DNA of 64,000 nt, from assembly GCA_013397075.1 (NCBI GenBank), contig VWZS01000186.1, positions 251,260 to 315,259 on the forward strand, written 5' to 3'. Below are positions 25,501 to 39,010 of this stretch, in pieces; the first letter of the stretch is position 1; each line of letters begins with the position of its first letter. The position numbers and the translations under genes are program-made. The DNA comes from Rhabdornis inornatus. Its lineage: Eukaryota > Chordata > Aves > Passeriformes > Rhabdornithidae. The notes under the pieces are model-generated. The model searched no databases, had not been told where the DNA came from, and was given only the letters and a program-made list of their open reading frames with translations.

Positions 25501-28500
25501 GAAACCTTGTTAGAGCAGCATTTACTTGTGACGCTATCAAAATGCTTGTAATAATAATCTCTTTTTAGGTTATTGAACCTTTTTTCTCCAAAGAGTTAAG
25601 TGTCTGAGGTACCTTAAAAATATACCCTGCCCTGGGAAGGACTTCTTTTCTGTAGTGAATTCAGTGTTCAGGGTTCACAGATTTAAGGATTGCACATATT
25701 TTGTCTCCCACAAAATAATGAGAAACAATAACTGATAACATTTTCTGAGTAATGAAAAAAAACAACTGCTAACCCTACCTCCTTGTGTTTACATATTGTA
25801 TTCTATTGTAATACTCTAACTGAATTCACTTGAGAAATCTGTGACTCTCTGGAGGTGCCTGCTGTCCAATGTCCTCTTAATTCTGAGATGCTCATTTAAG
25901 GACTTGTCTAATCTATTTAGATCTGAAATAATGTAAGTTTATATTATTGGGGAGGATCTCTCTTTCTACCAGTGCTTTCTCTTGGCATTCGTGGTAGGTA
26001 GTGTACTTCAGCCGGTATCTGCTGGGGTCCATAATCCCCAAAAGCTCTGGATCATCTAAAAGGGAGTCTGCCTACTTCTGGACATTTCTCTCTTAGATGA
26101 AGAGCCAGCTTTGCTGCCATCAGCTAAGAAAAGGTTTTTTTAGTTGAAGGAATCTCATGAACTGTGAATCATCCACATGAGGAAAAATCAGGTAGATCAA
26201 CTCAAACTGTCTGACTGGATAAACAAATTTTGAATGGACATGAGTGTGCTCCTGTAATCCATTTTCCAGTGTTGTTTATAGGTGGCAGGGAATGGTAACA
26301 ACCAACCATCAACCAGAACACCCATTTGCTGGCTAAGCATCTCTCTAGTCCCCTGAATAATTAGCTTGGGTTTTTTATTTTCCCTGAGCAATCTGTGAGT
26401 CAGGAACACCAAGCAAAAGTCTTCTGTGTGTGAACTATCCCCATATGATGTGAGTTTTCTGCTGTCTTCCTGACAGTTTATTCATATTTAATTGCATTTG
26501 CCATATTCAGCCAAGCTGAGAATGAAATCTAAGTTAAAATGCTCAAGTAAGTCGCAATGGATTTGGTGGCCAAAACAACACTTAGATAAATTAAGTACAG
26601 CCTAGTAATCTGTTTCCTTAAAATCTTAGAAGGATGATGGAAAGAGAAATGTAAGAGCTAAAGTCCACAAGGAATCAAACATATTTTTATCAAGCAACCG
26701 CTTGCTGAATGACCATCACACTCAAGGCTGGGTGTTCTGAGTATCCAGACAGGTTTAAAAGCAGTACAAGAAATAAGTTCTGTTCGCATACAGCAAGGCC
26801 CCTTATATTACCACTGCTCTTCTTGTCAGTGCTAATAAGCAGGTGCATTACCCAATAGACCTGATAATTAGTCTATCATCACTTGCAGCTGGTGTTGCAA
26901 GTATGAGTAAAGATGAGGAAGATAAAGATAACTTGTTTAGAACAGGAAAGGCAATGTGGTTGGTGCCAGTCATCACTGCACCTCCACTCTACAGGCAGAA
27001 AAATAGGTGCAAAACACAAGGACTTCTTGAACTGCTGTAGAAGACTTTACTGGATGCCTAACAATAGGAAAATCAATTCATTTACATAGTTATATTTCCT
27101 AGGTTACCAGCTATGAGAAGCACCCATTTTCTCTGCAATTGCACCTGTGGTGTTAGCTTTAATTTCTGATCAATAAACAGAGACAGTAATTGAGGTCAAA
27201 CCCTCAAATTGTAGTGCCAGTTTGTGTGGCTGTTTTCCTCTTTAAGAAGCTACTCATTGATTTATTTCTTTCCTACTGTGATCCTCACTGTTTTTTTTTA
27301 TGTAGCAGTTCTCTTTCTGCCAGAGTAAATAAATAAATGAGCATCTGGAGCTTCTTTTTCCCTCCCTGTCTTATGTGTGATATTTAGAAGAAGGTTAAAC
27401 ACCTCAACAACTTTACAATGTTTTTTCAACTTGAACAATCCATCCAGTTGATTTTTTTTCCCCAGAGAGCCATATTGTTGAAGTCCTTGAAACTATTCAG
27501 TTTTCCCACTTGAGGAAACGTGTACCCACTTCCAGAAGACATGTAGAACATTTTTCAAGTGTTGAGTGGAGCTGATTATAACTGCTGGGGTTTTTTGAAG
27601 TATGTAATCACATTATATTTTAAGTTTTGTTCTGCTTTTTTTATACCACCTGTTACAGACTCCCAGTAAAAAATAGAAATATATTATGTATTTTTTTAGC
27701 CAGTTGATCATGGCTACATTTGCATAGCATGAACTTTTCAAAATTAGTTTTCGGAAAAGAAGGAAAAAAATAACATTTAATGAAAGGTGCTTTTCATAAA
27801 GAAACTGGCTTAACAAGCATTTCTTTTAATAGTGGTGCTGTTGTTAAAGGCTATTACCCTTGACTTTATTCTCAGCCTAAACTTGAATAGCTTTAACTCC
27901 ACCCATCTTTGTCACTGGCAAAATGAGTTTCCAAGCCAAATTTGCCTTTACGAATGAGGCTAGCTCAATTTAGTTACATACACTCTCAGTTGTAAAAACA
28001 CAAACTGGTTGTGAGATCATAGAGTGGCTTAGATTAGAGAGCTCATCTGTGACAAAAGGAAAAAAGACAGAAAAAAATATATCACAAGCAAATTATCTTC
28101 ATGAGCTGTAACAACTGAAGAGCTGAAACAGGGATGCTGTGGAGGCTGGGCTCAGGCTGGATGTCTTGTAACATAGCTATTCTCATCATGTTAATGAAGA
28201 CTATTAAAGGCAAACCGTAACATTCTGTAAGTGAAGAATGGAGTCATACTAAATTTTATCACTTTTCTGAGCAGGCAGTTCAGTAAGTGCTGTCTACCCC
28301 TTCTTTCAGGCAGAAGATCAGAATATGGAATTCCTGTTAGCTAAGATAAAGGCAGGTGGTACACAACTGCTGAAACTCAGTATGTAAAATTATGACACAG
28401 ATTTCAGCCTGGGCTGAAGTGGTCCCTTTTGTCCCTAGCTTTACTACATTTTGGGCAGGATCCGCAAACTGGGGAAACTGGTGAAGGGGTAGTGGGAACC

Positions 28501-31500
28501 ACCAGTATTTTTATGGACAAACATGAGTGAGTCGGCTTTGGAGAGGTTTTTGGTAACTAATATCCAACTGATATTTAATATTCAGAAGGTGGAATTTTAT
28601 CTTGCTACAATTCACTTGCTCTTGTAATTTTCTTTCTGTGACCTGTTTGGACAGTATTTATGAAATATTTCTGTTTATTCTTCAAATGGATTTACTTGAC
28701 CTCTCAGCAGATGAATGTGTTTGATGAAAGGAAGATCAACAAGAAATGGGAAGTCTGGTGTTTCCAAACACAGAAATGAGACAATCTTTTGTAAGATGAA
28801 AATTTGTAAACATCCAAAGTGTACTAGCAGTTTGAATCACACTCTTTCTCCTCATTCAGAAAAAAACTGTGGAATGATTGCTACTCTCATGGCAAAGTAG
28901 CAATTCTAGAACCTGTCCTGTAGTTGAAAATCAATTCACCAAGTGAGGTGATCCTGTTCTTGAGAGGAAAACTTTCTAAAAGTACTCTTCTCATGAGCTA
29001 TATATACAAGAAGACATTTCAGATGGCTCTTGACGATAGAAGATAGGAAATCTATCTTGTGCTTCCTAATTGTGCTTCCTAATTCATAAGAATGCCTTGT
29101 GGTTTTATTTGTTCTTCTCTGCTGACTTAAAAGAACAGCATCATGTTCCTGTATCCAGCATTGCCATTGTCTAAATAATGGTTTTTGCTTTTTTTTTTCA
29201 TTCTGAGTAAGTTTCATTTTTTAAATGCAGTTAACGTATATGTACAGTTTTAGGTCCCATCTGATGTGACTTCTTTGTCAATGGTACTATGATAGGGAAG
29301 ATATGAGATACTTTGATATTAAATAAATATCCTGTCAGAGTGTGAAAGTCTTCCTCCCCTGTGATGTACTTTTATGAATTGGTATTATAATCTAGTATGG
29401 CTCAGGTGTGCTGTAGGCTCACCACTGAGTACCACTGCCTTTCCCTACTAGCGTCCTAGTGAGGTGCACCTTCTGTGGCTTTAAAAAATAAATACAGCCT
29501 TAATGATTGCTGTGATTTCAGTGAAATCCAATCCAGAGAAATTTGATCAGTTATTTTTATGAACATTGTACACACTGGAGGTTTCCTGGAGATGTAGCTA
29601 TATACATTTTTTAAACAGACTTACAATTTGGGGATAATTTCTCCTGAATTAGCTCAGACTTGGTAAAAACAAGGAAATGAAGATATATTTGGTTTGTGAT
29701 ATCTGAGTCAGTGCACAGAGGAATTTTGCATATGGGTAATATTTCAACAATATGACATATAAAAAAACAATTTAAAAAATTACTCATAGAAGGAATAATT
29801 TCCTTTAGAAGACTGAGTGAATGGAAGGAAAGCAGAACCATAACTCTATTTACCAGTGGAATTTTTACTTATTTGAAGCTGCGAAGAAGTATAGCTTGAT
29901 AATTTCTGTATTTTCTTGCTTTTATTAAAAGGGAAGGAAGACAGTGTGAAGTGAAATTCCTAATATATTTTTTCCCAAGCTCAGAAATGTCAATTGCTGT
30001 TGTAAATCCTAGGTTTTCCTACACAGCTGATGAGGGACAAAGGAAAAGAGTCTGAAGGATAAGATGGATTCTGAACTACACAGGTATCCAAGACAGATCT
30101 GTGTGCTCCTCATGCCTGTGCCTAGAGCACCATGTGGCATTTTGCTGTCTTTTTTGACTTACATTCTTCCCTTCAAACAATATCTCAACAATATAATAAA
30201 GGTCTCAGCTTCACCTTCCTTGTAATTTTTCTTTTTTCTTATTTAGTCTAGTGTGTAGGTGGGGATTTCTTACAGATCACACTACAGAGTAAAATCTGAG
30301 CATTCAGTCTTCTGCCTAAGAAGTAAGGGCTTTATCTCAGAGAAACCAGACTGTATTTTAAGAGCATTATTAGAAGGCTTGCTTCAGGCTTATTTTTAAC
30401 AGAAGTTTTCTGTGTCGTAATATTTGTCACATTACAAACTACTATCCCTCATTTATCTTAGCAGAGAGTGTTTAAATCAGATAGCTGAAGATCTAGTGAA
30501 TAAATCCAAAAGCATGTGGGTTCTTCAGGCTTTCTAAAAATAATTTACTAAATGATGTCAGGTCTGCAAATCAAAATTGCTATTCTAAGAGGCATACTGA
30601 ACAGGACACAAGAAGAAAAAGGTGCATCATACAACAACAAATGTATTAGCCATATTCAGCATGAATACTTAAAAAATAGGGAAATTGGGCTTTTCACACA
30701 GCAGAATTTTCAAGCTCAGATGTATTGAGAACAGGAACTACTGCCTGGGCCCTGGTTGCCTGTGTTGTGCTGTCTTGCAGGACCAGGCTTAGTGGAATAA
30801 GTAACAGAGCACAGATTCTTCAGCTCCTGCAAAGTGAATTAGTTCTGCTTAATTCAGCTGGACTAACTTTTCAGCTAAACTAAATCACACCAAGACTAGT
30901 GACTTCATCAGAGCCCTTTTCTTGTCCATATTATGTAGTAAAACGTCTTAGCTTTCCCTCTTCTTTATGCTGCTAACAAACAACTTGCTTTGGAGACAGC
31001 TCTGCATTAATAATTCAGCTTTACTTTATGCTCAGCCCTGATACAAAGCAGGGAGGTGTGGCTGGTGCTTCTGCCTTACCCTAGCCAATGCTCCCAGAGA
31101 GTCTGCAGTCAGAGTGACATGGTCTAGAGAGGGAGGAAGGACAACAGCAATGACCATACTTTTCTCCAGGCTAACCCTGAGCTCAGCTTTAGCAATTTAG
31201 AGCATGAGAAGATGTATTTTGCTAGCAAAGACATAACAGGTAATTAAAGAGTGTGTGGAAAGCAGATATTTTCAGTATTTCCCTCACCAGGTTTATTTAA
31301 TATGCAGACTAATTGAGAGCATCTTCTGATATCAGCTCCAGGGAAATATATTTCCTTTGTTTAAAAAATAGGTGGGTAGGAAACCTGACACTTCCTTGGA
31401 TACCTGATTGCTTTGTTTGCAAGTCCAGAATATAATCTGGAAATGAGAAATAAAAAAGTGCCAAAGGGAATAGAAGACCTTATTGTGCTAAATTCATTCA

Positions 31501-34500
31501 CTGCTCTCTTTTTTTCCCCCCCAGAACAATAAAAATTCTCAGGCTTCTCAGCCACAGTGTTATAAGCATCTGATAAATTTCTTGTGTAAACCAGAGCAGA
31601 TAGGGGAAGTAGTTTGTTGAAGACGATGGTTTCTTACTGGAGAGGAAGATCCTGCAAGATTTGGCTCTCATGGCAGCTTCACATGTGATGGAGCAGACAC
31701 TCCTATTGTGTCTGAGTTTGAAAAGTATTGGAAAGCAGCTCATGCTTCTCTTCTGTTTTTGTTCACTTCATCCAGCTGCACCAATGAGAAGCCCTGTAAT
31801 AACATAAATGAGTAATTTCTTACGTTGCTTAATACTTGTTTTGAAATTCTGACACACTTTTGAGCACCCAACTTCTTCTATGATAACTTGGTTTTAAAAT
31901 CAGTTGTGGGATTGTTGAACACTTGATTTAAGGAGTTACAACAGGTGCCAGTGCTGATCAAGCAGAGACATGCTTCTGTGTGTTTGAGAGCAGAGTTAAT
32001 CTCTGGAATGGCTCAAGGATTTTTTTGTGTATTGTGCAGTGATTCTCTGTCTGGAGTCTCAAAAATATTTTTGTGGTCCTGAGGCATAGGTAGGGACAGC
32101 ATCTATGTGTGCAAACAGACAGAGAACTTGTTTTTGTACTCTGCCACTGAGTCTCAGTGAGGGAGACCATGCAAGGCGGAGAGATGGGAACAGGAGGAAG
32201 AGGAAACTTCAGAGGTCCTGTCAGGTAGGATTTTTTCCAGGGCTCATTCTCTGGCTCAGGTTTTTAGAAAGGAGCTTTGAAAAATATCCCATTTGCCTGC
32301 ACATATGAATGTCACAGGGTGAAACAGATAAACAGATTTTTTTTTTTTTTTGGCGTGTGGAAAGCCAGACTTCTCCTTGCCTCTTGTAGAAGAAAAGCAC
32401 ATTGCTCATTAGTCTATGTAGGTGATGTTTTGGGTTTTTTTTCCACTTTCTAACAGCCAGTGAAAGCATAAAGGCATCAAGAATTAATAAATAAACAAAC
32501 AAAAGCAAAAAATAAGAGCCATATTCTTAATTCCAAATGGCAGTGTGTGACTTTTATATTGGGAATCCCACTTATCTCTACAGAGAGATCCCAAGGGTCC
32601 AAATTGCCCCTGTTCCACCTTTTAGCAGGTCTCTCTCACTGTAACTTGTGGTGGGTTATTCTGCTCTATCCCCACAGGATCTCAGGAAAAACTGGCACTA
32701 GTTCCTCAGTGGTAAACCTTCCTGGCCGGTATATGGTATGCATGGCATGGTGAGTGGCAGGGCTCGGCAGAGGCTGGCCATGGCTGAGATATCTGAGAAA
32801 ACTGGTGAGGCTTTTCCTCAGGGATCTTTCAAATCATGAATGCAATGGGCGAGGCAGGGACGTCTGTTTGCTGTCTCTTCCAAAATGAATGTTGGGAGGA
32901 ATCAGCAAGCAGAGCCACTGGTTCATCGGGCTGATAGGGGTCAGGGTGTGAAAGGGCACCTAAATCATGCATGGGTCGATGGACAAATTAATGAAAAAGA
33001 GTTCTCCCGAGGACTGTGCATTAGCACAGTGACTGTGTCAGGTTTGGGAGGTCTGTGAACTGGGAAAAGTGAGAGGCTGCGAGGAGGGCACTAGAGGGAA
33101 GAGTTAGAGATGCCTGTCTTCCACAGCTGGAAGTGCTTATGTGGCCATGGAATTTATAGGCACAGGCAGGAGGGACCTTCGTTCCAGATCAGGAGAGCTG
33201 TTCTTATTTATATTTATGCAAAAGTACAAACGTTATTTTGAAATAGCAAACCAATAGAAGAGTGGAGTATTACTTTGAATAATGTCCTAAGAATATTTTT
33301 GAAGATGGCAAAAATGACAGGGGCTCTTGTTTTTCCCAATACTTTAAAAAATACTGTTCTCTGCTCACTCATCTAAAATTGTTCTAACATGTTCTTGCAT
33401 AGTCAGGGGTATTGACATTGCTGGGAACAGTGGGGGGTGTCCATCACAAATGGGTGACTTCTCCCTTTGTCATGGGGAAACATTTTAACTCAGAATTCTT
33501 GTATGGGCTCTTAGCTGTAAGTCATACATTACTTTTTAAGAATTCTGTGAGGGAGAAGGAAATTACAAAATGTAGGTGGAATGGATTCCAGAGGCGACCT
33601 CAGTCTTGCAAGAAGCCTTCCCTACATGTGTTTCAGTATTTATGGCTCACACTGGAGTGTGATACTAATTGTTAGTGCAATGTTTTCATGAGAGCCCACT
33701 AATTCAGTGTGGCTCCATGTTTGGGTTGTCATATGAGGATGACATTGGAAACTTCCTCTAATTAAGTCCCACTAGCTCCAGTGGGTGTTAAGAGCTGCTC
33801 TACATAAACATGTGAGTCTCACTGGCTATTCTGCCTTTTAATGAATATTTTATTTGAGCTCTCTGTTCTGTCCTGAAAACAAACAAAGGTGTCTACACGA
33901 CTTTATTTGCCCTCACACGTGCCTCTGCTGGAAACTGTCCATAGAATTCCCCCATAGCCTTAGCTCACCAAAAATTGATATAGGTGAGGTCTCTGTCAGG
34001 GCATGGGCAGTCCAGCACAGTGTTTTCTTGGCTCATGAGGCAATGAGTGACTTAGCTACACTTGGCACCCTGTACAAGAGTGGCACAGCTCTCACATGAC
34101 AGATCGGTGTGGTTAAAAACAGGAAGGTCAGCTTCCATTTTTAAATGATGGGATGCTTTACAAACACTAGGATATGTGAGCTTGTCATATCTAGCAGTGA
34201 TGAGTGAAGTTAAATGATGTAACTGGCATAAGGTCATGATCTGGTAATTAATCTGAAACACGCTCTACTATGGTTGTTCTCTTTACATTGACTCATAATA
34301 AACTAGAATACACACAGAAAGCCATGATACAAAATGCATAAATTTTTTATTGTGACAAAACAAAACCTAAGTGCTGCCTTGATTGCTGTCTTAATCATAA
34401 GAAACCAGAGACAGAGCACAAACCATACTCCTGGTCATGGCTTTTTTCTGGTGCTTCCTGCCAATTAGGAAGACAACAGTTTCTTGAGTATATCCTCTAT

Positions 34501-35939
34501 AAAAACAGCCAGGGTTGATCACTGGCAATCTTGCACTACCTGTGTGCCCTGTACTGGTTTGATTGACCTGCTGACAGTAATGATTAATTACTCTGACAGG
34601 CACAGTATCCATGTATATGTGGTGTGTGTATACATTAATTTTTAATAATCAATATAAAACCAGTGAGTAGAGAAACTATCATCAATAATTGTACATGCTG
34701 ATAAGCTTTCTGCTGATGGAGGACCATCTTTGTTTTCTACTGTCCAGAAAGAATACAAAAAGATGAAGTGATGGTGTTAGCTCATAAATATAGATACCGA
34801 AATTTGAGTTACATATATACATACAGTATTTAACCATTATCATCAAAATAATGGACTTTTGTATTATTTTTTTCTCATCTGCATTATATAATTATGCCAA
34901 TGAAATTTTGACTTTAAAAATTAACCCCCAAAAAGTTGCATATTGGTACAAAAAAATACAATAATAAAATCTACTCTAGTTTCATCTCGTCAGAAGTCAA
35001 TCTTTTTGGTTGGCAATATGTGAAGTGTATAGTATTTTTTAAACCTAAATTATAAGAGAAGAAAATGGAATGAAAATTAGCAGGAGTAAGTCTCTTATAA
35101 GAGATTAAGCTGTAAATTAGTAAAGACAGAAATATATATTAGGTTCATCATAAAGTCTAATTGAGTAGAGTGTTAAAATAAGGAAAAAATAATTGCCACA
35201 AAAGATCTGAGATTTTTTTGCTGCTGAATTACACAAATTGTATAGGTTCAAAACTATATTTCAATGGATTTAGATGTCCAAAACCAGAATAATGACATGG
35301 TGAATTGCAATAGTGTCCTATCATCTGTGTGGGGACTTCCACAAACCTCCAGTGTCTGATTTGAACACCCTTTGAAGCATATGGTCAGAGTGCTCTCTAG
35401 TCACTGACCTTGACATGGTCTATTCTTGACAGGGGTTTTGCCTCTGGCTTTGCTGAGAAGCAAACATCTCATACGTATGCCACTTGGTAAGAAGAAACAT
35501 GATTAGTCATTCAAACATTTAGTGGCCAATTTTTTTTCATGGATGAGTCTGCTGTAATGCCTCACATGAGCATGTGCTTTGATGTTCACCCGAGCTAGGG
35601 TCTTCCCCAGTCATCTGGACAACCTCTACAGGAGTCTGTGGCTCTGGTCAGTAGTGACTCTTTTTAGTCCTCGAGAAGCTTGATACACTTTCATTTTATG
35701 CTCACAGAATCTCAGAAAAAAATTACATTGCTGTATGCTTCAGTTAATTCCTAGAAAACCCTGTGAAATAATAATAGAAGATACAGAAATAGAAATAAAA
35801 GAAGAAATAGAATTGCAATGTTCTCTTACTCACCTGCACCAGTACAACCAGGCTGGAAATTTGCTGGATGAGGAATGCTGACTACAGTTTGTGTACAGAA
35901 CCTAGCATGTACAGATGCAGTGTCCTGTCACAATATCTC
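22559..35939. other. 13 kb non-coding stretch, mostly unrecognised
   Basis: AT-rich and apparently unique. Notable small items are a CAG run (24398-24418), a doubled 13-mer at 29057-29082, a poly-T run at 32337-32351 and a GC-richer patch at 32530-33110. Open frames such as 24524-24967 (minus, 147 codons) lack motifs. A gene with widely spaced small exons could hide here; I could not find any I would defend. Confidence 0.4.
24398..24418. repeat. (CAG)n microsatellite, about 7 units
   Basis: Seven consecutive CAG/GCA units followed by CAACACCACC. No coding frame is supported around it. Confidence 0.85.
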
Positions 35940-36046
35940 AAGGTATTGATTTGCACTATTTATACTTTAGAGTACATAAGATTGACAACAGTGTAAATGG
36001 AAGTAGGTATTCTAAATCTAATATCAACTCCAGCTAAAACCAGCAC
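35940..36046 (-). mobile_element. start of an ERVL-like LTR, truncated, minus strand
   Basis: Read on the minus strand, the sequence from 36046 is TGTGCTGGTTTTAGCTGGAG, close to the start of the avian ERVL LTR also seen at 7955. It follows directly after a purine-rich tract. Similarity fades within about 40 bp, so most of the LTR is missing or too diverged to follow; the lower boundary is arbitrary. Confidence 0.45.
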
Positions 36047-36989
36047 ATTCCCTCCATCCTTACTCCATATGCTTTGCCTCAGGTCCCACATAACCCCAGT
36101 GATGACCACCCCACTTCCTATTCTTTTATATAATAAACACACATATTGCTGTCTCAGCCTATGGACTGAAGAATGTGCATAAAATGTCCACCAAATGTTT
36201 GTTTAATTAGATTAGTCCATGACTTTGGGCTCCATCTGTTATGGGGGTCCCTCAGGACAGAAGAGGTGCTGTATTTCATGGACTTACTGAGCACCAACAC
36301 CATGTCAGGCTGGGTCACTGCTGCAAGGCAACTGCTTCTTGTAAGGCTTCTCCTCCACTGGTTTGAGTAGTCTCTCTTATTGTAAATCCTGAAACATGCA
36401 ACTCAAATCATGGCTTACAATAATTTAAAGCTATATCCATTACAATCTCCACCCCTGGTCCTTTTAGACCAGGTTATCTGGTTTAACCCTGCAACAAACC
36501 TCTCCCCTTGTTGTCAGCTTGGCTAACAATGAGGGGCTCCTTCCAGAGTCCACCTAGTAGCACATCCTAGTCCTTCATGGGCTGCAGGTGGATCACTGCT
36601 CCATCATGGTCTCATTCACATCATAGTCCCTCCTCTTCACACTGGAGCTCCATCCTGCCCCGTATCCCAGCATGGAAAGCAGCAGCATCACTCTGGCCAG
36701 TGGCCAGTGAAGGTGCTTCAGCATGGTTGTAATGAAAGTGTTCCCAGGCAGGGCACAGGAATGTGATGAGTAGTACAGCAGCAGCAGCAAAATCAAAAAG
36801 TGGCCACTGACAAGCCACTAATACTAATACTCTAATACTCCATCAGGGGATAGAGGCCCATGCCAAGCACAGGAGCCTGCTCATTTTCAGCTGAGAACTA
36901 CTAGCAATGTAAGATCAATCTAGTACACCCCAATCAAATCTTCCATTGTCACAAACTCCTCAAGCCCCACATGGGGAATCAAGAAGGTT
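36047..36989 (-). mobile_element. ERV internal 3' region with polypurine tract(s), minus strand, decayed
   Basis: On the minus strand a polypurine tract (AAGGATGGAGGGAA, about 36047-36060) precedes an ERVL-like LTR start, the layout expected at the 3' end of a provirus. A second purine-rich block with ACCAGGGGTGGAGAT at about 36450-36465 precedes TGTAATGG, and could mark another LTR boundary or an older element. The wording between them is familiar from songbird ERV consensus sequences. Short frames at 36593-36818 (minus) include a leucine-rich stretch but no gag, pol or env motif. No intact viral gene is present. Confidence 0.5.
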
Positions 36990-37572
36990 TGTGGTGGGTT
37001 GACCTTGGCTGAATGCCATGTGCCAACAAAGCTGCTCTATTGTTCTCCTTCCCAGCTACACAGGGTAGAGAAAATAAGAAAATGTGTCATAGGCTGAGAT
37101 AAGGGAGTTTACTGAAGCAAAGTGAAAGTTTATGCATGCACAAGAGGGAGGAAAAAGAAAAAAGGTTTACTCTCTACTTCCCATCAGCAAGCAATGTTCA
37201 GCCACTTCCCAGGAAGCAAGGCTTCAGCATGTGTAGCCATTGCTCCAGATGTTGCTCTGTTGTAAATAGCGAATGCCTGCCTTCCTTCCTTCCCCTTTCC
37301 TTTGCTCTTATATATGAGCTGATGTCATTTGGTATGGAACATCCCTTTGGTTAATTTGGATCAGCTGGCTTAATTTTGTTTCTTCTGAGGATCTTGCTCA
37401 CTGCAGCCCCCTTGATGGAAGAAGAATGTTGGAGACACTGTTGCTGTGCCAGCCCTGCTCAGTAGCAGCTGAAACACTGCTGTGTTATCAACCACCTTCC
37501 AACCAATGCAGAGAACGGCACTGTGGGGTCTGCTATGGGAAAAGGAACTCCAGCTCACTCTGGCCCAATACA
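36990..37572 (-). mobile_element. ERV LTR, 583 bp, minus strand
   Basis: The plus strand starts TGTGGTGGGTTGACCTTGG and ends GGCCCAATACA, giving TG...CA ends in both orientations. In the sense (minus) direction a TATA box CATATATAAG lies at 37307-37316, and an AGTAAA variant signal lies near 37105-37115. Its first 60 bp closely match the LTR at 9061 (GACC-TGGCTG, ATGCCA, then CCAACAAAGC), so the two belong to related families, but the interior and length differ. No matching target-site duplication is visible (AGGTT before, AATGA after). Confidence 0.72.
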
Positions 37573-37789
37573 AATGATTTGACCTTAGAGATGTATTGTT
37601 GACTGTCAATTATTAACTCTTTTAACATGCAGGAGAATCTGCTTCGTGATCTTGCTGGGCACCGAGGTGGGATTGGAAGGTCTGTGGTTCTTGGGTCTTT
37701 CCTTTTTCCTTTTTAAAAAGAGACCTTATATCCCTTTTTCAGTGAGTAGGATCTTCAACAGACTATGTCCTGACTAGCCATTCAAACCT
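37573..37789. other. spacer between LTR and CR1
   Basis: About 217 bp with no recognised feature. It may include diverged CR1 at its right end. Confidence 0.4.
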
Positions 37790-39010
37790 GACAAATAGTA
37801 TCTCTCATCTGCCAGTTTCCTCAGGATCTGTGGATGCATGTCATTCAGTACCACGGACTTGTGCACCTTCAGGTTTCTTGGATGTGCTTGAACCTGATCT
37901 TCTATACCTCTTTGTTCTCCCAGCCCCTGCCTTTTTCTTCTGCAGCTCAGGTGGTGTGGCTAGTGTACTTGCCTGTAAAGATAGGGGCAGAACCTTGTTG
38001 AGTGCCCCAGTCTTCTTCACATCCCAGGTAATCAGGTCTCCAATTTCCTTCACGAGTAGGTCTATCATTTTCTCTACTCTTCCTTTTACCACCAGCATAC
38101 CTGTGGAAATTTTTCTTGTTGTTCTTGATGTCCCTGTCAAAATTTAATTCTATCATGGCTGTAGATTTCCTAACCCATATTTCCCCTAGGTTATATATCC
38201 GTATTTCTATCCTCTGTAGGCTTCCTTTTGGTCTTTGAGTTTTTCCAGGAGCTTCTTGTTCATATACACAGGCCTCCTGGAATTTTTGCCTTTTTGTAAG
38301 GATGTATCACTCCTAAAGTCCAGGGCAGTGAGCTTGCTTCTTCTCCTTCTCACTGCTGCAAGGATCTTAAACAGCACCATTTCAGGGTCACATCAGCCCA
38401 GGCTGCCTTTGAGCTTCACCTTCCTTGTCAGCCTCTCCTTGGTGAGAAAAAAGTTCAGCACGGCACTTCTGCTTGTTGGCCCTTTTATCACTTGGAGAAG
38501 GCAGTTGTCATCAGTTAATGCTGGGAGCCTCTTGGATTGCCTGTGCCCTGCTGTGCTGTTCCCACAACAGATGTCAGGGTGTCTAGAGTCCCCCATGAGG
38601 ACCAGGGCTTCTGAATGTGAGGCTGCTCCTAACTGTTATAAAGGACCTCATCCACTTGGTCTTGCTGGTCAGGCAGTCTGTAGCAGACCCACACTATAGT
38701 GTCACCTGTCCCTGCCCTCCCTTTAATCCTGACCCATGAACTCTCATTTGGTCTCTCATCCATCCCCAGGCACAGCTCTGTGCACTCCATCATGTCATTG
38801 ACTTGAAGTGAGACACTCCCTCCTCATCTGCGCTGCCTGTCCTTCCTAAACAGCCTGTGTCCTTCCATTCCAACACTAGAATCATAGGAGTCATCCCACT
38901 AAATCTCTGTGATTCCAGTAAGATCGTAGTCCTACAGGCATGTGCATGTCTCTTATTCTTGTTTATTCCCCATGTTGTGTGCATTTGCATGGAAGCATTT
39001 AGATATGACT
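37790..39010 (-). mobile_element. CR1 LINE internal fragment (endonuclease to RT linker), minus strand
   Basis: The minus-strand frame 38393-38596 reads MGDSRHPDICC...LLQVIKGPTSRSAVL...VKLKGSLG. This matches the C-terminal part of the apurinic-like endonuclease domain of CR1 ORF2 (GDFNHPDI-like motif). Frames at 37841-38156 match the downstream linker (NKKNFHRYAGGKRKSREN, then EIGDLITWDVKKTGALN). The order on the minus strand (endonuclease upstream, linker downstream) is correct. The 5' side includes an antisense TAGAATCATAGGAGTCATCC block near 38877-38896, also typical of CR1. The RT core and 3' UTR are absent and frames are shifted, so this is a dead fragment. Confidence 0.85.

Noticed and set aside
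34310..34640. Another LTR with TATA and poly(A) signals
   Set aside because: TATAAAAA (near 34499) is on the plus strand but the AATAAA (near 34340) is on the minus strand, so they cannot serve one LTR. No TG...CA boundaries stand out.
38235..38699. 154-codon plus-strand gene
   Set aside because: It is the antisense of CR1 ORF2 endonuclease coding on the minus strand.
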